NCBI GenBank assembly: GCA_035274425.1
Contig: DATEOC010000093.1
Coordinates: 20,729-84,728 of the forward strand
Direction: 5' to 3'
From: JADMIH01 sp035274425
Lineage (GTDB): Bacteria > Chloroflexota > Chloroflexia > QHBQ01 > JADMIH01
DNA: 64,000 nucleotides
The notes under the pieces were generated by a model. The model made no database searches and was not told the origin of the DNA. It saw only the letters and a list, made by a program, of their open reading frames with translations. The translations under genes and the position numbers were made by a program. Shown piece by piece: positions 52,709-59,632 of the stretch. Within the stretch, counting starts at the first letter, position 1. Each line of letters begins with the position of its first letter.

Positions 52709-52757
52709 TTTCTCTTTCCAATCCTTGAACCGTGGGTTCAAGGATTGGAAAGAGAAA
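52709..52757. terminator. Long hairpin at the methyltransferase/glycosyltransferase junction
   Basis: A perfect 23-bp stem (52709-52731 and 52735-52757) with a 3-nt loop. It follows the methyltransferase stop at 52768 and precedes the glycosyltransferase start, so it may terminate or attenuate between them. Confidence 0.65.
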
Positions 52758-52767
52758 TTTTGAGAAA

Positions 52768-54021
52768 TTAATGTCGTCCCAGGAAGCGCGAGATGGTACG
52801 TGTGAGGCGCATCACGCGTCCAGCCTCTATACCTTCCAGCAGCTTTTCGAGGTATCGAACGTGCTCGTCCTTGCTCTGGCGGTCCTGCTCAAGGCGGGCG
52901 ATGTACTCAGCTTGCTTGGCGAACTCGGTCTCATAAGCCTGGCGCACCTGGACCAGCATCGTTTCGAGGTTCCTGGCGTGCTCGCTTTTGCGGTCCAACT
53001 CGCCATCTAGGAGCGCGATGCGCCCATCTAGAAGCGCGATGCGCCCTTCCATACCTGAGATGTGCTTATCACGACGCTCGATCTGCTCACGCAGGAGGCG
53101 GTCTTCGTGGTTGCTCAATTTCAGGTTGAGCATCTCCATCAGCACCTGGGTCAGTTGCAGGCGCTGGGTATTGGCGGCATCGGAGGGAGGCACGGGCGGG
53201 TAGTTGGCCTGTATAGCCGCCAGAGCAGGCTCTAACACAGGGCTGACCGCCACCAGCACGCCCCGATATGCAGGCTCGGCACGGTCCCCCTCGGTGAAGG
53301 TGAGGTTATAGAAGCGGTCCAGGGTGCGCTCGAAGGCGGTTGCACGTTCGTCGCGCATCGAAAGGAGGTAATGCTTGGCTACCATCATGAAGAGCCAGTT
53401 GTGGACGTTCGCTATAGGGAACGCGAGGGTCTTCCAGCCGGTGGTGCTGAAGGCAGTGGCGGTCTGGACGAAATTGGGGAGGCCGTATTCGCGGTGCTCG
53501 GCAAGCTGCTCTTGCTGAGCGTCGAGTATCCAACGTATGTACTCATTCAGGGTCTCCTCGGCCAGGTCAGCCTCGACCGACTGCACCGGGTTGACGAGCA
53601 CTACCGCATGGCGGGCGACACGCATAAGCTCGCGCAGGAACTTGTCGCGGTCGGCATTGGGTATGTGCTCAAGGGTATCGAGGGAGACGGCGATATCGAA
53701 GCTGGTGTCGTTGTAGGGCAGTTCCATGCCCGACCCCTGCTTGTAACCTGGGATGGAACCGTCGTCCGGCACAACGTCGAGCACGGAGAGGTCGTAGAAC
53801 TCTTTGGAGATGAAGTGGCCCAGGGTGCCCGGATAGCCGCCCACGTCGAGCACAGATAGCTTCGCGGCGGGGGCACCCTCTCCGGCAACATGGGGGGCAA
53901 GCTCGGTGAATATCAGGTGGAGGATATTCTGGACTACCCGCATCCGCCCGTACTGGTCGAACGGTAACGAAAGCAAATCACCTTCGTGCGGAGCTAAACT
54001 GGCCTCGAAACTATCGTGCAT
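52768..54021 (-). CDS. Class I methyltransferase with C-terminal coiled coil
   Basis: A 417-residue protein. Residues ~20-170 are a SAM-binding domain with motif I SVLDVGGYPGTLGHF, ELPYNDTSFDIAVSLDTLEHIP and the post-motif VARHAVVLVNPV. Residues ~300-400 form a long coiled coil with repeated GRIALLDGRIALLDGELDRKSEHARNLE-type heptads, and the end is basic (RVMRLTRTISRFLGRH). Similar methyltransferases with coiled coils cap polysaccharide chains and measure length (WbdD-like); that role is inference from the context of surface glycosyltransferases. Confidence 0.85.
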   Translation of the reverse strand: MHDSFEASLAPHEGDLLSLPFDQYGRMRVVQNILHLIFTELAPHVAGEGAPAAKLSVLDVGGYPGTLGHFISKEFYDLSVLDVVPDDGSIPGYKQGSGMELPYNDTSFDIAVSLDTLEHIPNADRDKFLRELMRVARHAVVLVNPVQSVEADLAEETLNEYIRWILDAQQEQLAEHREYGLPNFVQTATAFSTTGWKTLAFPIANVHNWLFMMVAKHYLLSMRDERATAFERTLDRFYNLTFTEGDRAEPAYRGVLVAVSPVLEPALAAIQANYPPVPPSDAANTQRLQLTQVLMEMLNLKLSNHEDRLLREQIERRDKHISGMEGRIALLDGRIALLDGELDRKSEHARNLETMLVQVRQAYETEFAKQAEYIARLEQDRQSKDEHVRYLEKLLEGIEAGRVMRLTRTISRFLGRH

Positions 54022-54052
54022 AGGTAGGGGCGGGGCCTCCTAGAACGTGATT

Positions 54053-54213
54053 CTTTAATCACAAAGAACACAAAGACACGAAGAACACAAAGATTTCTAT
54101 GGGTTTATGTTGTCTTAGACCTGACCAGATTCTAGAAACCCTGTAAGTATCACGCTTCTTAGAACCTAAATAATCTTCGTGGCCTTTGTGCCTTTGTGTT
54201 CTTTGTGATTAAT
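54053..54213. repeat. Paired (CACAAAGAA)n repeats in inverted orientation
   Basis: TTAATCACAAAGAACACAAAGACACGAAGAACACAAAG at 54055-54092 faces CTTCGTGGCCTTTGTGCCTTTGTGTTCTTTGTGATTAA at 54174-54212. The outer 20 bp are complementary, giving a large stem around ~80 nt of unique sequence between mrp and the methyltransferase gene. Confidence 0.85.
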
Positions 54214-54224
54214 CTATCGCGGGT

Positions 54225-55322
54225 TTATCGCTTGCTGAAGAAGGCGACGGGCGCGCCTCGCTTGGCGTCTTGCTGCTTATAAGCTACAACGCTTACCTGG
54301 GCGGCGAGGTTGCGGGCTACGTGCATGAAAGCCTGGGCTTCCGGGGAATCGGGTGCGTCTACGACGATGGGGCGGCCACTGTCACCACCCTCGCGGATGC
54401 GGAGGTGGAGGGGTATCTCGCCCAGGAAGGGGATGGCATAGCGAGCAGCCGCGACCTGCGCGCCACCATGCCCAAAGAGGTCGGTGGGGTCGCCGCAGTG
54501 CGGGCAGACGAAAGTGCTCATGTTCTCCACCATGCCGAGCACAGGCACGTTCAGCTTCTTGAACATCATCAGCGCCTTGCCCGCGTCCAGTAGTGCCACG
54601 TCCTGGGGCGTGGAGACGATTACAGCACCCGTGAGAGGGACCGATTGGGCGGTGGTCAGCTGGATGTCGCCTGTGCCTGGGGGCATATCCATCACAAGGT
54701 AATCAAGCTCGCCCCACTGCACGTCGTACATGAACTGGGTGAGGAGCTTGGTGAGCATCGGCCCGCGCCAGATGACCGGGCTGTCGGCATCTATGAAGTA
54801 GCCCATAGAGATAAGCTCTATACCGTGTGCCTCGATGGGCTTGATCTTACCGGTCTCGGTGGGCTGGGGCTTGCCCATGCTACCCATCATCAATGGGACG
54901 TTGGGGCCGTACACATCCGCATCGAGGAGGCCGACGCGAGCGCCTTCCATTGAGAGGGCGAGGGCGAGGTTTACGGCGACCGTGCTCTTGCCCACGCCGC
55001 CCTTGCCTGAGCCGACAGCGATGGTGTTACGCACGCCCGGTATCCCCTCGCGCTGGGTCATGGTGCCCTTCATCACGCGGGAGGTCATCTCCGCTTCTAC
55101 CGCACGCACGCCGGGGAGGGCGCTCACCACGCTCTCGGTCTGCTGCTTCAGCTGCTCTTTGACGGGGCAGGCGGGGGTTGTAAGCACAACGGTGAAAGTG
55201 ACGTTGCCGGTGTCGTCTATGCGCACGTTCTCTATCATGCCGAGGGTCACGAGGTCGCGGCCTAGGTCGGGGTCCTTCACCACGCTCAAAGCGCGTAGCA
55301 CTTCTTCTTTGCTGACAGGCAT
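54225..55322 (-). CDS. mrp: Mrp/ApbC-type iron-sulfur cluster carrier P-loop ATPase
   Basis: Cytoplasmic Fe-S cluster carrier. An N-terminal MIP18/DUF59 domain (1-~85; VKDPDLGRDLVTLGMI, TTPACPVKEQL) is followed by the MinD-like ATPase with deviant Walker A GSGKGGVGKST (104-114), DADVYGPNVP and DMPPGTGD, and the cluster-binding CPHC near residue 275 (MSTFVCPHCGD). Length 365 is normal. GAGGGAG precedes the ATG. It is flanked by repeats and divergent from an acetyltransferase, so it is a single gene. Confidence 0.95.
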   Translation of the reverse strand: MPVSKEEVLRALSVVKDPDLGRDLVTLGMIENVRIDDTGNVTFTVVLTTPACPVKEQLKQQTESVVSALPGVRAVEAEMTSRVMKGTMTQREGIPGVRNTIAVGSGKGGVGKSTVAVNLALALSMEGARVGLLDADVYGPNVPLMMGSMGKPQPTETGKIKPIEAHGIELISMGYFIDADSPVIWRGPMLTKLLTQFMYDVQWGELDYLVMDMPPGTGDIQLTTAQSVPLTGAVIVSTPQDVALLDAGKALMMFKKLNVPVLGMVENMSTFVCPHCGDPTDLFGHGGAQVAAARYAIPFLGEIPLHLRIREGGDSGRPIVVDAPDSPEAQAFMHVARNLAAQVSVVAYKQQDAKRGAPVAFFSKR

Positions 55323-55500
55323 ATGTATATCTCCCTCTATGATACGTTCTTAATGTCGTTGTCTATATAATAGCCCAGGTCTGTATATGCAATCTTTGTG
55401 CGGGCGCAAACGCACCAGTACTCCATTATGGTACTTCCTTTGTAGCCTGCTGTCAATTCGCATGGTAAACTGGAACCTCAATCCCAGCGGAGGTGACACT

Positions 55501-56082
55501 ATGGAGAAACAATCGTTTCGCGCACTTACTCCGGTATTTGACGAGCTGCGCGGAGAGCGGGTAATCGTGCGCCCGTACAGGGTGGAGGACGCGGAAGCGC
55601 TACAGGAGGCGATGGCCGAGTCGCGGGAGCATTTGCGGCCCTGGATGCCGTTCGCTGACGACCACAAGAGTGTTGACGAAGCGCGGGACTGGATAACGCA
55701 CCAGATAGCGGATTGGCTGGTGAGGAAGAACCTGGTATTGGGTGTATGGGAGGCCGCGACTGGCCGTTACCTCGGCGGGACGGGACTACACCCGCGTGAT
55801 TGGGAGATAGGCTACTTCGAGATCGGGTACTGGCTGCGCAAGTCGGCGGAGGGGCATGGCTATATGGCGGAAGCGGTGGGGCTGCTGGTCGAGTTCGCTT
55901 TCGGGCCGCTGGGGGCCAACCGCCTGGAGATTCAATGCGACGAGCGAAACGAACGCAGCGCGGCTGTGGCGAGGAGGCTGGGCTTCGTGCAGGAGGCGCT
56001 GCTACGCAACGATAGTAAGGGGATGGATGGGACGTTGCGCAACACGCTCGTATTCTCCCTCATACCGAGCGACCCAAGATAA
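55501..56082 (+). CDS. GNAT acetyltransferase, RimJ/RimL-like
   Basis: A 193-residue enzyme from the ATG at 55501 with GGAGG at good spacing; the open frame upstream is not used. Features are LRGERVIVRPYRVEDAEALQEA, the beta-4/acetyl-CoA region EIGYWLRKSAEGHGYMAEAVGLL (Q/RxxGxG/A equivalent KSAEGHGY), and NERSAAVARRLGFVQEALLR. The substrate may be a protein N-terminus or a small amine and is unknown. The stop runs into GACGAAG-type repeats. Confidence 0.9.
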   Translation: MEKQSFRALTPVFDELRGERVIVRPYRVEDAEALQEAMAESREHLRPWMPFADDHKSVDEARDWITHQIADWLVRKNLVLGVWEAATGRYLGGTGLHPRDWEIGYFEIGYWLRKSAEGHGYMAEAVGLLVEFAFGPLGANRLEIQCDERNERSAAVARRLGFVQEALLRNDSKGMDGTLRNTLVFSLIPSDPR

Positions 56083-56182
56083 GGACGAAGAAACGTGATG
56101 ACGGACGACGGATGATGGACGATGGCTGGCTGAATCTTATCTTGAAATAGACTCCTCTTAAGTGTCAAGATTAGTTTGTGGC

Positions 56183-56527
56183 TTATTCTCTTGCCTCTGG
56201 TAAAGAAGCGGGCAACGCCGTAGAGAGCATCTCCAATGTCGCACTCATGGTGGGGAAGGTGCGAAGGGTTATGCAAGCGCCGTCTACGAAGAGGGAGGCG
56301 AAGAAGCGCGCCTGGGGCTCGTCAACGATGCGCCAGCCTGGGCGGTCGGGGTCAACGTGCTGCACGCCCACGTATGCCTTGTAGCGCCCAAGTCGCAGCA
56401 AACCGAGGCGGCGGCTCCTCCCCCACCCGACGAGGTCGTGGGCGACGTATCGCTCAGGGTCGCTGTCCCACTCCGGCCTGTACTCGCGATGCCACTGTAT
56501 GAGGGCTCTAAGGTGTTGGGGGTTCAT
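56183..56527 (-). CDS. Hypothetical 114-residue protein
   Basis: Soluble and without a recognised family: WHREYRPEWDSDPERYVAHDLVGWG, then GRYKAYVGVQHVDPDRPGWRIVDEPQARFF and a C-terminal helix. Codon composition is coding-like. The start codon lies inside a 29-bp imperfect tandem duplication (56508-56536 and 56539-56567). No ribosome site is obvious, so the start is uncertain. Confidence 0.5.
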   Translation of the reverse strand: MNPQHLRALIQWHREYRPEWDSDPERYVAHDLVGWGRSRRLGLLRLGRYKAYVGVQHVDPDRPGWRIVDEPQARFFASLFVDGACITLRTFPTMSATLEMLSTALPASLPEARE

Positions 56528-56567
56528 TGTTAGTAGTTCTAAGGTGTTAGGGATGCATTGTTGGTAG
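56508..56567. repeat. 29-bp imperfect direct duplication
   Basis: CTAAGGTGTTGGGGGTTCATTG...TAG is repeated with four mismatches at 56539-56567, covering the first codons of the 114-residue protein. Confidence 0.75.
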
Positions 56568-56568
56568 T

Positions 56569-56622
56569 CCCGCCCGGCGGATGAATCCGCGGGCTACACA
56601 AACGAAGTCCGCCTGCGCGGAC
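56569..56622. repeat. Dispersed CCCGGCGGATGAATCCGCGGGCTACA repeat
   Basis: Second copy of the element at ~7122-7180, with nested stems (CCGCGGGCTACA, then AGTCCGCC-TGCGCGGACT). Confidence 0.8.
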
Positions 56623-56654
56623 TAATGGATAAGCACCATAGGGTTACTTCGTAT

Positions 56655-56703
56655 TACTCAGTCCTCAGTCCTCAGTCCTCAGTCCTCAGTCCTCAGTCCT
56701 CAG
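56655..56703. repeat. (TCAGTCC)7 tandem repeat
   Basis: Seven perfect heptamers between two minus-strand genes. Confidence 0.95.
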
Positions 56704-56712
56704 CACTTCCCA

Positions 56713-57402
56713 CTAGACTTTCGCACCCTCCGGCGGGAGCTTCACCCAGCCCTGCGACCATCTTGGGTCGTCGCCGTTGGGGTCGTAATATTCGACGCTT
56801 ATGGGATATGTCTCTTCGAGGTCGGGGGCGAAGGTGAGGCGCGTGAGGGAGCCTTTGCCCGGGTAGACGTTCGGGAGACGCATGGATTCTATGGCGATGG
56901 GCATACGGAGGTAGCCCGCCCGCGCCAGAGTCGAGAGGTCGCCGTGGGTGACGCCTACGATGCTTTCACCGGCGTGGCGGCGGCGCATTATGCGCACGAA
57001 GTGGGTAAGGCGCTCCCAAACCTGCTCAAGGCGCTCATCGTCGTCGCTGAGGGGGTTGGCGTAGAAGTTGAAGCGGATGGCTTCCAGCTCAGAATGTGGC
57101 CTCCCCTGCCAGGCGGTGCGCACCTCATTGAGAAGCTGCGTGATGCGAATGCGTGCGTCGGGGTGGGGTTGGGAGAGTATGCGGGCGGTCTGGCGCGCCC
57201 TCAGCTGAGGCGACGAGTAGAAGGCCGCCACCGGCTCCTCGGCCAGCACCTGTGCGGTCCTCTCAGCCTGCTGGAGGCCCAGGTCGCTCAGGCGGAAGCG
57301 GGGGAGTCTGCCGTAGAGGATGTCGGCGGGGTTGTGAACGTCTGTGTGACGGACGATATAGAGAACTGTTTGTTCGACCCGCTCATGCTGAGAGTTGTCC
57401 AA
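56713..57402 (-). CDS. Histidine phosphatase superfamily protein (phosphoglycerate mutase-like)
   Basis: A 229-residue phosphatase. The catalytic RH(G) motif is RHT (Arg18-His19-Thr20) in YIVRHTDVHNPADILYGRLP; the second His is in GVTHGDLSTLARAG. LSDLGLQQAERTAQVL and SSPQLRARQTARIL are also typical. Thr for Gly in the RHG motif is seen in some members. Substrate unknown; phosphoglycerate or a sugar phosphate is possible. Single gene on the minus strand. Confidence 0.88.
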   Translation of the reverse strand: MDNSQHERVEQTVLYIVRHTDVHNPADILYGRLPRFRLSDLGLQQAERTAQVLAEEPVAAFYSSPQLRARQTARILSQPHPDARIRITQLLNEVRTAWQGRPHSELEAIRFNFYANPLSDDDERLEQVWERLTHFVRIMRRRHAGESIVGVTHGDLSTLARAGYLRMPIAIESMRLPNVYPGKGSLTRLTFAPDLEETYPISVEYYDPNGDDPRWSQGWVKLPPEGAKV

Positions 57403-57550
57403 GCTCGCGTCTCCATTTGGGCTGTATTAGCGCAAGTGCTATTTTACCATGTAGCTGCATTGGCGCGCCTTCTACATGAGACAGTCGGTAAAGGATGTGT
57501 TTCACAGGTACGGATCATAAGCCCAGGGTACTATGCATTTCCCACATCCT

Positions 57551-57578
57551 TTGCCAGATATTGTATTCGTAATATAAT
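57551..57578 (+). promoter_or_regulatory. Promoter of the candidate defence operon
   Basis: TTGCCA (57551-57556) and TATAAT (57573-57578) with a 16-bp spacer, 58 bp upstream of the first start codon, in a locally AT-rich stretch. Confidence 0.55.
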
Positions 57579-57636
57579 ATTCGTACCACAGTTTGATAGT
57601 TCTAGCGAAATTAGATGTCTGGAAGGGGAACAGTCT

Positions 57637-58599
57637 ATGATAAGTCGCAGGACGACACGACTCTTGGGAGAGGCATACGCCGTATATTTCGGGAACCGAG
57701 ACCTGAGGATAGGCATGTTAGGTCCTGGTTATCAGAATTACGGAATGTACTCGCACAAGCTACGTAAATTCTTATTCGAACATAACTACCCTGAATGGTT
57801 CTCCGATGAATTGACCGGAGCACATAGCACCCAAGATGCAGAGAATTTCATTATGCAACTGCATACAGGCAAGAGCGTAACTGAGCCATCAAATTATTAT
57901 CCCGTACCAGATGAAACACTTCAGCGGCAAGGTCAGGAAATATTACTCAAGTTGGCACAAGATTTACTGAAGTATTGGAAGGAGGGTCTTGATGGTAAAG
58001 GTTTGATGAAAGTTGGGCCAGCAGTAAGCGCTTTACAAAGTGGGTTGGAGCTTGACGGCTATCTTTTTAGGAATGGTCAGTTGCTAGCACCTGAGGAAGA
58101 GGTACTAGACACTGAGGAAACTGCAGGGGTACTCGAAGCCCTATACGGTTCGCTTGGCCTAGAAATGGGAAATATCGCGCTGAACCACCTATCAATGTCA
58201 GAACAACACTACCAAGCAGGTAGGTGGACCGACTGTATAACCAATTCGCGCAATTTCCTTGAGGCAGTACTGCGGGAGGTCGCTGCTAAGCATAGTAAAG
58301 TAGTAAAGAATCAGCCACTCTCAGATGATACCTATAAGAGGCCAGTGAGGGTGCGTGAATATCTACGGGATGAAAAGCTCATTGATGAGGATGAGATGCA
58401 GGCGCTCGCTAAGGTCTATGGCCTGCTGAGCGGCAAGGGTAGCCACCCATACATGGCAGAGAATGATCAAGCTCGCCTACTGCGGAATCTTGCTCTTTTG
58501 TTGTCCCAGTTTGTTATGTTGCGCTTCGATAGTTTACTAAATGGCAGAAACCATAAGAACACAGGCTATAGGGGAGCCGTGAATGACACTAGCAATTAG
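57637..58599 (+). CDS. Abi_C-like protein, first gene of a candidate two-gene defence operon
   Basis: From the ATG at 57637 (GGAAGGGGAACAGTCT upstream) the product has 320 residues. No family fits the first ~130 residues. Residues ~134-155 (LQSGLELDGYLFRNGQLLAPE) and ~175-297 (LNHLSMSEQHYQAGRWTDC, SRNFLEAVLREVA, KVYGLLSGKGSHPYMAENDQARLLRNLALLLS) resemble the C-terminal domain of abortive-infection (Abi_C) and HEPN-like proteins; the match is by pattern only. A HEPN R-X4-6-H motif is not clear. The gene is AT-richer than its surroundings and overlaps the nuclease gene by 17 bp. A sensor or toxin role in phage defence is inferred. Confidence 0.7.
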   Translation: MISRRTTRLLGEAYAVYFGNRDLRIGMLGPGYQNYGMYSHKLRKFLFEHNYPEWFSDELTGAHSTQDAENFIMQLHTGKSVTEPSNYYPVPDETLQRQGQEILLKLAQDLLKYWKEGLDGKGLMKVGPAVSALQSGLELDGYLFRNGQLLAPEEEVLDTEETAGVLEALYGSLGLEMGNIALNHLSMSEQHYQAGRWTDCITNSRNFLEAVLREVAAKHSKVVKNQPLSDDTYKRPVRVREYLRDEKLIDEDEMQALAKVYGLLSGKGSHPYMAENDQARLLRNLALLLSQFVMLRFDSLLNGRNHKNTGYRGAVNDTSN

Positions 58600-59566
58600 A
58601 AATCTTCAACTTATATATGGTGTAGCTGGCGCTCGGGAGGCTTTTGAGGGAATGTGCTCGATGCTTATCAAGAACGAGTATCCAAATGCGCACGCAATCC
58701 GAGTGTTTAAAGGAGATGGAGGCGTTGACCAGACCATAGGCGATTGGAACAATAATGCATCCCCAGTAACAGTTTTTCAACAGAAGTATTTCATAGACAA
58801 AGTTGCTGAGGCGCAAAAAAGCCAGATACGAGAGTCATATCGAACAGCAGCAAACAACAAGAATTTCACGCTAGATACATGGATCATCTGCTTGCCTATC
58901 AATTTAGCCACAGATGAGAAAAGTTGGTTCGATAAGTGGAAATCGAGGCAACCGCACACAATAGAACTTTGGGATGAATTAAAGCTGACAGTTTTATTAC
59001 TTCAAGCCAAGAACCAAGCAATAAAGGAACAGTTCTTTAGAGAGGAATATTTACACCAAATACGTGAGATATACAACACCATCATGGAGATTGCCGCAAA
59101 CTTAAGGCGCAATACGACAGTTAGACGCGGAAGGGATTATGACGCTCAACTTTTCCAAAAGCTAACACGCGATATACTTGGGAGCAAGCTGTTAGATCTT
59201 TTTGACTTCCTGTTTACGGAGACCTACATGAACGACGACCACTTTCATTACATAGCCGAATATCGCAGATGGGCTAATGATCCCAGTAATGAATTCATTC
59301 TTCCTGCTCTAAACAACCTACGGAGAAAGTTTGACGAACAGTTCATCAAACTACGAAGCTTCATGGGAGCAAACTACTTCCCATCTGACCTCCCAGGCGA
59401 CAACTGCTTCTTCTTCCAACCAGATGCCAAGTCGAATCCCAAGCGGGAAAGGTTCTTCCGCCAACGACTAGACGAGTATGACGCTATGCTCAAGGAGACT
59501 AGGGATGCATATTATGCCTTCGTTCGTGAGGGTATGATTACACTCCGGGAACACGGCCTTATATGA
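58583..59566 (+). CDS. PD-(D/E)XK-like nuclease, second gene of a candidate defence operon
   Basis: A 327-residue protein. The N-terminal ~140 residues match the restriction-endonuclease-like domain found at the N-terminus of many antiphage STAND/Avs-type proteins: REAFEGMCSMLIKNEYPNA, then GDGGVD (Asp45, Asp49), then VFQQKYF (Gln66-Lys68) as the QxK, then KSQIRES and WIICLPINLATDEKSWFDKW. The ATPase and sensor domains of STAND proteins are absent; the C-terminal ~185 residues are helical and unrecognised, with RWANDPSNEFILPALNN. It overlaps the Abi_C-like gene by 17 bp, indicating translational coupling. DNA cleavage is inferred from the motif. Confidence 0.75.
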   Translation: MTLAIRNLQLIYGVAGAREAFEGMCSMLIKNEYPNAHAIRVFKGDGGVDQTIGDWNNNASPVTVFQQKYFIDKVAEAQKSQIRESYRTAANNKNFTLDTWIICLPINLATDEKSWFDKWKSRQPHTIELWDELKLTVLLLQAKNQAIKEQFFREEYLHQIREIYNTIMEIAANLRRNTTVRRGRDYDAQLFQKLTRDILGSKLLDLFDFLFTETYMNDDHFHYIAEYRRWANDPSNEFILPALNNLRRKFDEQFIKLRSFMGANYFPSDLPGDNCFFFQPDAKSNPKRERFFRQRLDEYDAMLKETRDAYYAFVREGMITLREHGLI

Positions 59567-59632
59567 CAGAAAACTATCTGTTACACAGCACGAGAAGATA
59601 ATCTTAGACCTCAAGCAACAGGGTCAAAGACA

